Assembly (NCBI GenBank): GCA_030388825.1
Contig: CP128835.1
Coordinates: 1,250,501-1,314,500 of the forward strand
Length of the DNA: 64,000 bases
Direction: 5' to 3'
Source: Rossellomorea sp. AcN35-11
Lineage (GTDB): Bacteria; Bacillota; Bacilli; Bacillales; Bacillaceae_B
The notes below the pieces were generated by a model. The model was not told the origin of the DNA. It saw only the letters and a list, made by a program, of their open reading frames with translations, and searched no databases. How positions within the stretch are numbered: position 1 is the first letter of the stretch; the number at the start of each line of letters is the position of its first letter. The position numbers and the translations under genes were made by a program. Shown here piece by piece: positions 38,031 to 46,345 of the stretch.

Positions 38031-38823
38031 ATGGTAAACAGTCGTAAAAATCTCTTTCTAGTCTCATTGCTCATCTTGGCTATGACTGTCTTTACAGCTT
38101 GCAATGCTTCCTCTCCAAGTGAGAAAACATCGAAAGACGAGCCTGAAGCGTCAGACATTAACGGCGAAACGCCGAATGAAGACGCCTCATTAAACGAAGA
38201 TACAGAGGATTCATCTGCAGAGGGTGAAGAGGCGGCAGAAGAAACAGAAGATCCGTCCGAGGACTCCTCTCCTGATGAAGAGAAAGAAACAGAGAAAGAA
38301 GAAGTAAACCTGTTGATCCAGCAGCTGAAGCCTGAAAAGAACATGGTCAAGACATTTGAGAATAAGGACTTCAGCCTTACGGAGACCGTAGTGGATCACA
38401 ACAAAACCCACGTTCAGCGTGTATTTAAGGTAGGCGAAATGGTCACGCTCCAGATTCTGAAATGGGATCAGGATGCCATCCAGGTCGTCTATGAAGAAAG
38501 TAACCCGAAAAACGTGAAAGAAAGTATCCTGGATCGTTTCACACCTGACAAAGAAGCGGAAATCCTCGCTGACATCAAGCATAAAGGAAAAGGGGGAAAC
38601 CCCACGCTTTGAAATCATCAGTGAAGATGAAACCGTGGAAGTTCCATACGACACGTACCGACATGTCGTCGTTGTCCGTAATACGGTGAAAACCGGAGCC
38701 GTGAATACCATCAATACGATCTATTACGCTCCGGGGATCGGCATGATCAAAGAAGTCTATGAAGAAACAGGGGACAACGGCTACAAGATTGAAACCGTCC
38801 TGAAGCAAGTCGAAGATCTGTAA
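38031..38823 (+). pseudogene. Frameshifted lipoprotein of unknown function
   Basis: ATG 38031 follows an ideal AAGGAGG that overlaps the stop of the amidase gene, so the two are co-transcribed. A lipoprotein signal (lipobox VFTAC) is followed by ~60 acidic, Ser/Glu-rich residues, then a folded region of ~170 residues. A run of five G at 38592-38596 breaks the frame after 193 codons; with four G the frame continues as GETPRFEIIS to a 263-residue end (VLKQVEDL). I do not recognise the folded domain. Its position between an amidase and a SpoIID-type amidase enhancer recalls LytA of the B. subtilis lytABC operon (an acidic lipoprotein); that parallel is an inference. Confidence 0.7.
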
Positions 38824-38885
38824 ATGTCTGGAGGTGTCTCCCTAGAGAGGCACCTTCGTCAATACATACCCAAGGAGGAAAATCA

Positions 38886-41162
38886 TTGAAAAAGAAATTG
38901 TTATCTATTCTGGCTCTTTCCACCATGGTCACGGGATTAATCGCAGCACCACTTAACACCAGTGCAGAGGGTCAGCCTATTTCTGTAAAACTCCAGAATT
39001 ATATCGGAAGTAAGACCTCCCTTCCTTTCACGACCAACGGGGACTACCAGGTAAAGGGAACGTCGATCTTCATCCAGCCTGGAGTGTCGTACACCATGAA
39101 GGTTGAATCTGGCAATCTATCTCTTTATAAAGGTACGAATCTAGTGAAGAAATTTGATGGCAACGTGTCGATCATTCCGACGATCACAAAGTCGATGGAT
39201 CGTTCCATGACCATCAAAGGCAACAGCGACAAGCAGTATCTTGGAGAAGTGGAATTCACGGTTGAATCGGGTAAATACGTTCGACCTGTGAACCAGATCA
39301 ACCTGGAAGACTACTTAAAGGGCGTGGTCCCTGCTGAAATGCCTGCTTCCTGGGGCGGGAACGGCGGATTGGATGCCTTGAAGGCCCAAGCCGTCGCAGC
39401 CAGAACCTTTGTATTGAAAAAAGGAAGCTGGTCCATCTATGATGGCCAGAGTGATCAAGTATATAAGGGATACGATTGGAATCCCCATACGACAAAGGCC
39501 GTAAATGAAACACAGGGTGAAGTACTGAAAAACGGCGATAAGTATGCAGAAGCCTTTTATTCTTCATCGAATGGCGGGCGAGTATTCTCGAACCAAAATG
39601 TATGGGGTTCGACATTGGTCCCATATCTTCAAACGAAACTGGATGTCTATGATTCAAAAATCTCACCACACGGGGACTGGAAAGTCAGTCTTTCTAAATC
39701 CCAGTTCGACGACAGCGAGTTGGACATGAAGAAACCGGAATCCTGGTGGGCGGATGTGAAGGAAAAAGATCAAACGATCACTTCCAATATCAAAGCCAGA
39801 CTGACATCGAAGAAGCTCTTCAATGAGAAAAGTGAAATCAAGATTGTCAACATCGACAACTTGTCTTTTGATATCCCTGATTCTTCTTTTTCTTCCAAGG
39901 ACGTTCTAAAAGGAAATCTGGCATTCTCTTATTATGAGAAAACCGACAAAGGATTCGTGAAGAATGAAGACGGCACCATCAAGCTGCAGAAGATGACGGT
40001 CAATGATACTTCCTATAATATCCGATTCATGATCGGGACTTCGATCATGAAGAGCCCTTATGTGAAAAAGCTCGATGTAACGGAGGAACTTTACACCATC
40101 AATGGCGGCGGGTTCGGCCACGGAATCGGCATGAGCCAATACGGCGCTTACCAGATGTCTAAAGAAGGAAACAACTTCAGGACGATTCTTGGCTACTATT
40201 ATCCAACCACGACGGTGGAAAGAGAACTTGATCTGAACGATTATGCACATGAGCTTGAAGGTGCAGACCGTTATGAAACAAGCGTGAGTGTATCCGATTA
40301 TGGATGGGAGAATAAGTCGAAGGCAGTCGTGATCGGCCGCGGCGATTTATCCATCGATGCTTTAACGGGAAGCGTACTGGCGAAGAAGCTGGATTCACCA
40401 CTATTATTAACGACGTCCAAGTCACTTCCTGATTCCGTACTGAACGAAATCAAGCGGCTTCAGCCTGAAAAGGTCTACCTGCTTGGGGGCACGAATGCGA
40501 TCAGCACCAATGTAGAGAATCAGCTGAAAGGCCTGTCGTTCATCTCGGATTCCGATATCAACCGGATCAGCGGAAAAGAACGTTTTGAAACAGCCGTAAA
40601 CGTGGCAGACGAAATCAACAACAACAATGAAATCTTCGTTGTGACGAAAGACGAGAAATCTCCTGATGCCTTGTCCATCGCTTCGTATGCGAGCATGATG
40701 CAAATCCCGATCCTTTATACAACAAAGCATTCCCTTCATGAGAGCGTAGAAGCTTACATGAAAGAAAATACGATCAATAACGTAACGATCATCGGCGGTC
40801 AAACGGCCGTTTCTGCTGACGTAGAGCGGGAGCTGGCTGGACTGGCACCGAATGTATCACGTGTATACGGTGCAGACCGATATCAAACAAGTTTAACCAT
40901 CGCAGAGAAATACCGTGATCAATTTGAAGAAAAGACTGTATTCTTCGCACGTGGAGATGTCTTCATCGACGCCCTGCCTGCTTCATCCCTTGCAGCAGCC
41001 ATGAAATCCCCATTGGTATTGACGCGTAAAGACGCATTACCTGATCATGTAGGAGAATGGCTGGATGAGCGTACGGTCCTGGCTGACACCTACTTCCTCG
41101 GTGGAAAAAGCGCCATCGCAGAATCTGTCCGTCGCGACATCCAAGAGGCATTTGCTAAATAA
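38886..41162 (+). CDS. SpoIID/LytB-type amidase enhancer + 3x CWB2
   Basis: TTG 38886 sits seven bases after AAGGAGG. The 758-residue protein has a signal peptide (1-28). A SpoIID domain runs from about 120 to 450: NLEDYLKGVVPAEMPASW, ALKAQAVAARTF, YSSSNGGRV and GGGFGHGIGMSQYGA. Three CWB2 repeats follow (from about 457). In B. subtilis LytB, the CWB-SpoIID modifier of amidase LytC, is in the same operon as lytC; SpoIID itself is a lytic transglycosylase acting on denuded glycan. Here the gene is the third of an operon headed by the amidase, which mirrors lytABC. It is intact. Confidence 0.92.
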   Translation: MKKKLLSILALSTMVTGLIAAPLNTSAEGQPISVKLQNYIGSKTSLPFTTNGDYQVKGTSIFIQPGVSYTMKVESGNLSLYKGTNLVKKFDGNVSIIPTITKSMDRSMTIKGNSDKQYLGEVEFTVESGKYVRPVNQINLEDYLKGVVPAEMPASWGGNGGLDALKAQAVAARTFVLKKGSWSIYDGQSDQVYKGYDWNPHTTKAVNETQGEVLKNGDKYAEAFYSSSNGGRVFSNQNVWGSTLVPYLQTKLDVYDSKISPHGDWKVSLSKSQFDDSELDMKKPESWWADVKEKDQTITSNIKARLTSKKLFNEKSEIKIVNIDNLSFDIPDSSFSSKDVLKGNLAFSYYEKTDKGFVKNEDGTIKLQKMTVNDTSYNIRFMIGTSIMKSPYVKKLDVTEELYTINGGGFGHGIGMSQYGAYQMSKEGNNFRTILGYYYPTTTVERELDLNDYAHELEGADRYETSVSVSDYGWENKSKAVVIGRGDLSIDALTGSVLAKKLDSPLLLTTSKSLPDSVLNEIKRLQPEKVYLLGGTNAISTNVENQLKGLSFISDSDINRISGKERFETAVNVADEINNNNEIFVVTKDEKSPDALSIASYASMMQIPILYTTKHSLHESVEAYMKENTINNVTIIGGQTAVSADVERELAGLAPNVSRVYGADRYQTSLTIAEKYRDQFEEKTVFFARGDVFIDALPASSLAAAMKSPLVLTRKDALPDHVGEWLDERTVLADTYFLGGKSAIAESVRRDIQEAFAK

Positions 41163-41178
41163 GAATAGAGAATTGCTG

Positions 41179-41216
41179 AACTGCCATCCCTGTGGGTGGC
41201 AGTTTTCTGTTTTTAC
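41179..41216 (+). terminator. Terminator of the amidase-lipoprotein-SpoIID operon
   Basis: AACTGCCATCC pairs with GGGTGGCAGTT (one G-U), followed by T-rich sequence. Confidence 0.75.
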
Positions 41217-41328
41217 AGCTTGGAATGTGCAGTATTGCTGCATGAAGTCCGTTTAGAATGGGCAGTTTTCCCGGTATGAAGGCCGTTTGGATGGGGTATG
41301 AGAAAGTATTAAATCCTGTTTGGGGTGT

Positions 41329-41658
41329 GATTGATCCTGAGAACGATATATTAATCCTCGTTTATACTAATTGAACCTGAGAACGGTATATTAATCCTCG
41401 TTTATACTAATTGATCCTTAGAACGATATATTAATCCTCGTTTATACTAATTGATCCTGAGAACGATATATTAATCCTCGTTTATACTAATTGAACCTGA
41501 GAACGGTATATTAATCCTCGTTTATATTAATTGATCCTGAGAACGATATATTAATCCTCGTTTATACTAATTGAACCTCAGAACGATTTATTAATCCTCA
41601 GATATACTAATTGAACCTGAGAACGATTTATTAATCCTCATTTTTAATAATTAATCCT
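41329..41658. repeat. 20-bp-phased array of AATYRATCCT cores (17 copies)
   Basis: Cores of the form (N)ATTRATCCT or AATTGAACCT begin at 41329 and every 20 bp to 41649, without a slip. Alternate units carry different 10-bp spacers, so a 40-bp super-period also shows (eight copies). The core is the reverse complement of that in the arrays at 44875 and 51775. No ORF runs through it. The remaining spacer, 41659-41890, holds no gene that I can support. Confidence 0.95.
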
Positions 41659-41896
41659 AAACAGCAATAAATGGATCCCTTGAGTCGACATTTCTCCCAA
41701 GCTGATCAGCAGATGGAAACAAGCTGAAAAAGCCGATCTTCCCCTCGCAGGATTTTCATATAGACCGATTTTCCAAATTCATGACTACAAAACATGTTTG
41801 TAACACATATTTAACATAACGGAATGATAGTGAAACTCTATGTTTTTCTAGTATTGACAAGGTGGGGAAAGCCCACTTGGCACAGGCAACTAAGCA

Positions 41897-41925
41897 TTTT
41901 CAAATGAAATGTTTTCATGTATAAT
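41897..41925 (+). promoter_or_regulatory. Promoter with internal palindrome, upstream of small lipoprotein
   Basis: TTTTCA, 17-bp spacer, TATAAT, 94 bp before the start codon. The spacer contains the palindrome ATGAAATGTTTTCAT (41904-41918, odd centre), a possible operator. Confidence 0.5.
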
Positions 41926-42018
41926 TTTTTATTGTTGTAAAGTTTCGACAGAATCCCATTTTACATAGAAAATTGATAGTTGAAAGCGACGAAGGTCCTT
42001 ACAGGAAAGGAGTTTGCA

Positions 42019-42372
42019 ATGAAAAGAAAGTTTGGCGTGTTTCTCATTTTGATTACCATACTCTTAAGTGGCTGCGGAGATCAGCCGTTGAAATTCAGAA
42101 ACCTTCTGGAAGCCGATCAATACATTCGCAACAATATAGAAGATACGGATTGGACTACCTTTAAATATATGCTGAGTCCGGATCACACCGTGACAGAAAA
42201 TGACTTCAACTACCTTAAAGAGAAGCTGACATCCCAACGGAAAAGTTATTTTCACACAGAAGCTGTCAATAAGTTCTACCGGTTCAATAAAGAAAATGAA
42301 TTGGTCTATATGACGGAATGGGAGAAGAAGGACGGAATTCTCCTCCTGAAAGATATCGACTATATTCAATAA
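42019..42372 (+). CDS. Small lipoprotein of unknown function
   Basis: The start ATG 42019 follows AAAGGAG; an earlier in-frame start lacks an RBS. The 117-residue protein has a lipoprotein signal (lipobox LLSGC). The mature part is polar, with no family that I recognise. It is followed 59 bp later by the polymerase-like gene on the same strand. A GC-rich hairpin in between (about 42373-42400) lacks a T tail, so the genes may be one unit. Confidence 0.7.
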   Translation: MKRKFGVFLILITILLSGCGDQPLKFRNLLEADQYIRNNIEDTDWTTFKYMLSPDHTVTENDFNYLKEKLTSQRKSYFHTEAVNKFYRFNKENELVYMTEWEKKDGILLLKDIDYIQ

Positions 42373-42431
42373 AGGCTCTGTCCCCCTTAAGGGGAGCCTT
42401 CCATAAACTATAAAGACATGAGGAGTTTAGT

Positions 42432-43814
42432 ATGAATTTTTCCACACTCATGAACAAGTATGAGCCGAGGATGAAACAGATCATCTTGATTTTAGTGGCC
42501 GGATATTTGTTCTTCGCCCAGTTCTCTACTCAAACCAAATACATCAAGCTTCTCCCCGTACCGGTTCCAGCGGTGCTGACCTTGGGGGTGGGCTCATTAT
42601 TGTTCCTGTATTACCTGCTGAATCGAGAGCGTTTAACGGAAACGTCCGAGTTCGATAAGTATTTGAAACGCTTCCTGATTTTATTCGTGATTTCATTGGC
42701 ACTGGCTGTTCTTTCCGCTTTTTATACAGCCACCGTCCTGCACAGTGTAGAGTACATGAGCTATTTGAAAAGTTCGATGATTACACGCATTGCTTATTAT
42801 TTCAGCTTTTTCCTGTTTGTTTATTTCGGCTATCGCCTGCTTGTGAATGAGCCGAAAGACATGGAAAGCATCGTCAAGGTCTACCCGTTGTCCATCAGTC
42901 TGTTGGTGGCCGTGGCGTTTTGGCAGCTTGCCTATTTCATGTTCAACATCCCGTTCCTTAATCTAAACACCCGTTCCTTCGTCCATAGTGTGGAGGGAGT
43001 GACCCTGTTCGACTTCCGGATCACGTCCTTCACCAATGAACCGAGTTACATGGGGCCGTTTTTGATCGACCTGATCATCCTCGCGTTCCTGTTTGTGAAA
43101 CGGAAATGGGTCTATGCCGTCGTCGTGCTCATTCCGACTCTGTTCATCCTGGCCTTTACGTTTTCCGTGAGTGCGTATTTCAACCTGGTCCTGGTCATCG
43201 GGTTCTTGATGGTCTACCTGATGTTCCACCCAAGATTCCCGAAGAAGATTCTATGGATGATCCCGTTAGTGGGAGTGATCGGACTTCTCGGTCTTTATAT
43301 CGTGAATCCGGATCTCCTGGCTAAATTCTTCTCTCCGATCTGGGGAAGACGGGATAATCTGTTCGACCCGACCCAATCAAGCCGGATCTATATGTATGTC
43401 ATGCCGTTTCAGTGGCTGTTCGACCATAGCTTCATATCAGGGCTGTTCGGATTCGGGCCCGGGGCATATGAATTCCTTGCGGGCACGAAGATTGTCCCTC
43501 ATACCCAGATGAGCCTGGCGATTTCAGCAAACAACATGTTTATTGACGTCCTATTTGAGCAAGGTGTCATCGGACTCCTCCTCTTATTGACAGGATTGAT
43601 TTCCATCGCTGTATTCCTATTGAAGAACGGCATGAAGAATATGTACTATTTCATTGCACTGGTGGAATACTTCCACCTCATGGTCACGTCGTTATACAGG
43701 GCGGATTATGTCACACCAAGGTTCTGGGCCGTTCTATTAGTCATCGCCGTATTGGTGAAAATCGGTGAAATGAAGCACAAAGATAAGCAAAATGTAACGG
43801 AGTGGTACAGTTGA
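42432..43814 (+). CDS. O-antigen ligase/polymerase-like membrane protein (TuaE/Wzy-like)
   Basis: A 460-residue protein with about 10-12 hydrophobic segments and one long extracytoplasmic loop containing FTNEPSYMGPFL and later FGFGPGAYEFL, the pattern of O-antigen ligase/Wzy proteins. It would polymerise lipid-linked repeat units flipped by a Wzx-type protein such as that at 33020-34453. The RBS is TGAGGAG. Its stop overlaps the next gene's TTG start (TTGA), so the two are translationally coupled. Confidence 0.85.
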   Translation: MNFSTLMNKYEPRMKQIILILVAGYLFFAQFSTQTKYIKLLPVPVPAVLTLGVGSLLFLYYLLNRERLTETSEFDKYLKRFLILFVISLALAVLSAFYTATVLHSVEYMSYLKSSMITRIAYYFSFFLFVYFGYRLLVNEPKDMESIVKVYPLSISLLVAVAFWQLAYFMFNIPFLNLNTRSFVHSVEGVTLFDFRITSFTNEPSYMGPFLIDLIILAFLFVKRKWVYAVVVLIPTLFILAFTFSVSAYFNLVLVIGFLMVYLMFHPRFPKKILWMIPLVGVIGLLGLYIVNPDLLAKFFSPIWGRRDNLFDPTQSSRIYMYVMPFQWLFDHSFISGLFGFGPGAYEFLAGTKIVPHTQMSLAISANNMFIDVLFEQGVIGLLLLLTGLISIAVFLLKNGMKNMYYFIALVEYFHLMVTSLYRADYVTPRFWAVLLVIAVLVKIGEMKHKDKQNVTEWYS

Positions 43815-44782
43815 GTTCATACAAAATCTTTCTTTCATACCTGATCTTTGTGGTTCTTTTGTTCGGTATCATCGTCGGTGTGAAAACAAAAGAGGTGCAA
43901 AAAAGTGAATATAAATCCGTGGGGAACGAATACTCGCTCCTGAACTTCGGGTTGGGTGAAAGGTATCAGGAAGTATTCAAAGTCATGAAAGACCCTGATT
44001 CCAAGGACGATGTGCTTGATGATTCGAAACAGAAGCTCCGCGTCCACTTCACAGGCGGAGAAGCGGATTATCTGATCACGTCCAATAAAAAATTCAAAAT
44101 TTCCAAGACCATCAACGTAGGCGATGATCTTCAAAAGGCCATCGATAACAATCTGGAACTGGACATGTTTGAATACAAAGCGGATGAAGAGGCAACAACC
44201 TCTTACGTCTACATGATTGTGAAGAAACAAAGCGTCGTATTCGAAGTGGAAGAAGGGAAGATCACTAAGATCCTCCTGGCTGAAGAAGAAATCCCGATTG
44301 TGGAACTGATAGGCGCATTGGATGAAGATCTGGCAACGGACGACTTCCTTGAGTTAACCGATGAAGAATTGTTGAAAACGTCCAGTATGCTGAGCTTCCG
44401 GATCGATTATGACGAGAACAGCAGAAAAGTCCTATCCGATCAATTCCCGCAATATTTGGACGCAGGTCTCTTACCGGAAACACCACTGCCGATCGGATAT
44501 TCAGAGAAGAACCTGTTCAGGAAACATGGAGAGCCGGTTTACATCTTCGAAGGAAAAGGTGAGGTTGAATTCTTCTATTACTACAAAGCATTCAACTCCT
44601 TTGTGGGCTACAATGAAGATAAACGACTGGTGGAAATCAAGTTCCCTGTAAACATTTCAGAAGCGGAATTTGAGAAGATTCACGGTGACTTGGAAAATAA
44701 CCTTGATCTTGGAGACAACGAACTGAAGTTAACGAAAGAAAATGGGACGATTACGGAAATCATCCTGAAAGAGAAGGAATAA
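43811..44782 (+). CDS. Single-pass membrane protein (TuaF-like position), unknown function
   Basis: TTG 43811, five bases after GGAGTGG, overlaps the previous stop. The 323-residue protein has one N-terminal membrane segment (about 7-25) and a long extracytoplasmic part without recognised motifs. Two similar segments, EYSLLNFGLGERYQEVF and GYSEKNLFRKHGEPVY, may be diverged repeats of a SmpA/OmlA-like or DUF4309-like fold; this is weak. Coupling to a Wzy-like gene suggests a role in polymer assembly or length control, as for TuaF after TuaE. Confidence 0.65.
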   Translation: MSSYKIFLSYLIFVVLLFGIIVGVKTKEVQKSEYKSVGNEYSLLNFGLGERYQEVFKVMKDPDSKDDVLDDSKQKLRVHFTGGEADYLITSNKKFKISKTINVGDDLQKAIDNNLELDMFEYKADEEATTSYVYMIVKKQSVVFEVEEGKITKILLAEEEIPIVELIGALDEDLATDDFLELTDEELLKTSSMLSFRIDYDENSRKVLSDQFPQYLDAGLLPETPLPIGYSEKNLFRKHGEPVYIFEGKGEVEFFYYYKAFNSFVGYNEDKRLVEIKFPVNISEAEFEKIHGDLENNLDLGDNELKLTKENGTITEIILKEKE

Positions 44783-44787
44783 GGAAG

Positions 44788-44823
44788 AGGTGCACCCTGT
44801 AGAGTGGGGGGCACCTTTTTTGA
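44788..44823 (+). terminator. Terminator of the polymerase operon
   Basis: AGGTGCaCCC pairs with GGGgGCACCT, then TTTTT. Confidence 0.85.
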
Positions 44824-44874
44824 TTCTTTATTTCTCAGGGTGATGGAAGGACGGATAAAGAAAATTCGACATGG

Positions 44875-44964
44875 AGGATCAATTAATTGGATCGGGGATT
44901 AATTACTGTGATGGAGGATTAAAAAAGCCCTTAAAGGATCGAAAATCATGAATCAGGATCGATT
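44875..44964. repeat. 20-bp-phased array of AGGATYRATT cores (5 copies)
   Basis: Cores start at 44875, 44895, 44915, 44935 and 44955 (AGGATCAATT, GGGATTAATT, AGGATTAAAA, AGGATCGAAA, AGGATCGATT). The preceding GAAAATTCGACAYGG (44860-44874) also precedes each block at 51.8-52.5 kb, so this is a single diverged copy of that block. It lies between convergent genes. The rest of 44965-45216 has no gene that I can support. Confidence 0.92.
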
Positions 44965-45216
44965 CCCGGCAGAAACGGTTCAATTATTGTGCGAACGGCC
45001 TTCCTGTCCGCAGATTTCACCCTCCAATCGGTCTGCAACCAGACTGAACAGCACATTCCCAACCCAAAATGGACAAACAAAAAGAAAAACTGGTGAAAAA
45101 TGATCGTATATGGTTAACCTCACAACCAAAGGCACGAATTCCCTATCCACATCCTCCACAAGCCTAAAAAGGCACGATTCACAGTATGATATGACAACAG
45201 CACCCCAACAAAACCA

Positions 45217-45247
45217 AAAACAGCAGGCACCCCAACCGGGTACCTGC
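45217..45247 (-). terminator. Terminator of the minus-strand GT2 gene
   Basis: Read on the minus strand, GCAGGTACCC pairs with GGGTGCCTGC (one G-U), then TGTTTTT. Confidence 0.75.
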
Positions 45248-45258
45248 CGTACAACTCA

Positions 45259-46059
45259 CTATTTTTTCTCATATCGGAAAATTTCTTTGAACGCTTTACG
45301 ATAATACCCAAATGGCTCATCCAGATGACGGTACTTCTTCAGAGTGAAGAGAGTCAGTAGAACAACCGCAGCAGGAGTATTATACATTCTCTTGAACAAC
45401 GGCCCTTTTCCGATAAAGGACTTCTCATACAAGCGGGTTTGCATCTCAGGCTTTTCGTGATTCACGACAACCTTTGGATAATAGCTGATGGATTTATGGT
45501 TTCGGGCCAGATCAAATAGGAAGATATTCTCCTCGCCGGAAGGATACACCGCACCGAGGCCGAACTTCTCGTCGAATCGTATCAGGGAACGCTCGATATT
45601 GGCCGTCTGGATAAAGATTTCGATGGAAGATTTCTTCAACAGCTTACCGGTTGTAACCTGCTTCTGCTCTTCTTCATCGTATTCTTTATAGTAAACGCCC
45701 TTGATCGGGTCATAAATTTGAAAGCAGGCAACGTCGGTTTCAAGATTCTCGTTGAAGTAATCAACGACAAGCTGAAATGAGTCGTCATTATACCAGCAGT
45801 CATCATCTGAGAATGTCAGGATGCTCCCATTGGCATGCTCGATACCAACGTTACGGGCGAGGGATAGACCTTTGCGATCGATTTCAATATGATTGTATTT
45901 AAAGTTAACATCTTTTAAAACGGATGTAATATAATTGTGATTGTCTTGTGATACAATAATGACTTCGAAGTCTTTATATGATTGACGATTAAGACTTTCA
46001 AACAATCGTTTCAGTTCCTCTGGCTTTGTTCCAAGAGTTGGTACGATTACACTAATCAT
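45259..46059 (-). CDS. GT2 glycosyltransferase
   Basis: I chose ATG 46059, nine bases after GTGAGG; in-frame starts at 46068 and 46074 would overlap that RBS. The 266-residue GT-A enzyme shows SVIVPTLGTKPEEL, EVIIVSQDNHN, GLSLARNVGIEHANG and DDD of FSDDDCWYND as the metal site. No membrane anchor is evident except a weak hydrophobic C-terminal patch (AAVVLLTLFTLKK). It is monocistronic and divergent from galU. It likely extends a wall polymer; donor unknown. Confidence 0.85.
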   Translation of the reverse strand: MISVIVPTLGTKPEELKRLFESLNRQSYKDFEVIIVSQDNHNYITSVLKDVNFKYNHIEIDRKGLSLARNVGIEHANGSILTFSDDDCWYNDDSFQLVVDYFNENLETDVACFQIYDPIKGVYYKEYDEEEQKQVTTGKLLKKSSIEIFIQTANIERSLIRFDEKFGLGAVYPSGEENIFLFDLARNHKSISYYPKVVVNHEKPEMQTRLYEKSFIGKGPLFKRMYNTPAAVVLLTLFTLKKYRHLDEPFGYYRKAFKEIFRYEKK

Positions 46060-46137
46060 TTTCTTCATCCTCACATCTGAAATTACTCGCTATATTATAG
46101 CACAATAAACCTGTGAGATTAAGAAATCAACAACATA

Positions 46138-46146
46138 TGGTATAAT
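46138..46146 (+). promoter_or_regulatory. Extended -10 promoter for galU and its leader
   Basis: TGGTATAAT, a perfect TATAAT with TGn. No clear -35. The transcript would start near 46152 and carry a ~190-nt leader. Confidence 0.55.
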
Positions 46147-46169
46147 ACACATGAATTTTAGGAGATTTT

Positions 46170-46266
46170 GGCTCATTGGAATGGAACCAATGTTTCACTC
46201 GCCTTTCAGGGGAACAACTGAAAAAGAGCTACTTGGTGAATTCTCGCCAAGAGGCGTAAATGAGCC
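46170..46266 (+). ncRNA. Structured multi-branched leader RNA upstream of galU
   Basis: Paired segments nest as a junction. The outer stem is GGCTCA (46170-46175) with TGAGCC (46261-46266). Hairpin TTGG/CCAA lies at 46176-46190. An inner stem CGCC (46200-46203) with GGCG (46253-46256) encloses TTTCAG/CTGAAA (46204-46223, loop GGGAACAA, one further G-rich position) and CTTGG/CCAAG (46232-46251). It lies 80 nt before the galU start. I could not match it to a riboswitch class. Confidence 0.55.
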
Positions 46267-46345
46267 TGAATCTGCAGACACTACTTAAAAGACTTCGAAC
46301 CAGAATAAGAACAATAGATTTACACAAAACTAAGAGGTGAGTTCT

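Noticed and set aside
17113-41162. Prophage or genomic island
   Set aside because: No integrase, transposase, tRNA or attachment repeats are visible around the CWB2 cluster.
41329-41658. CRISPR array
   Set aside because: Repeat and spacer are only 10 bp each, spacers are themselves repeated, and there are no cas genes.
42373-42400. Terminator between the small lipoprotein and the polymerase gene
   Set aside because: The AAGGCT/AGCCTT hairpin has a bulge and no T tail.
46170-46266. c-di-AMP (ydaO) riboswitch
   Set aside because: GGGGAACAA and GGTGAATTC look partly similar, but the known consensus order and core are not matched.
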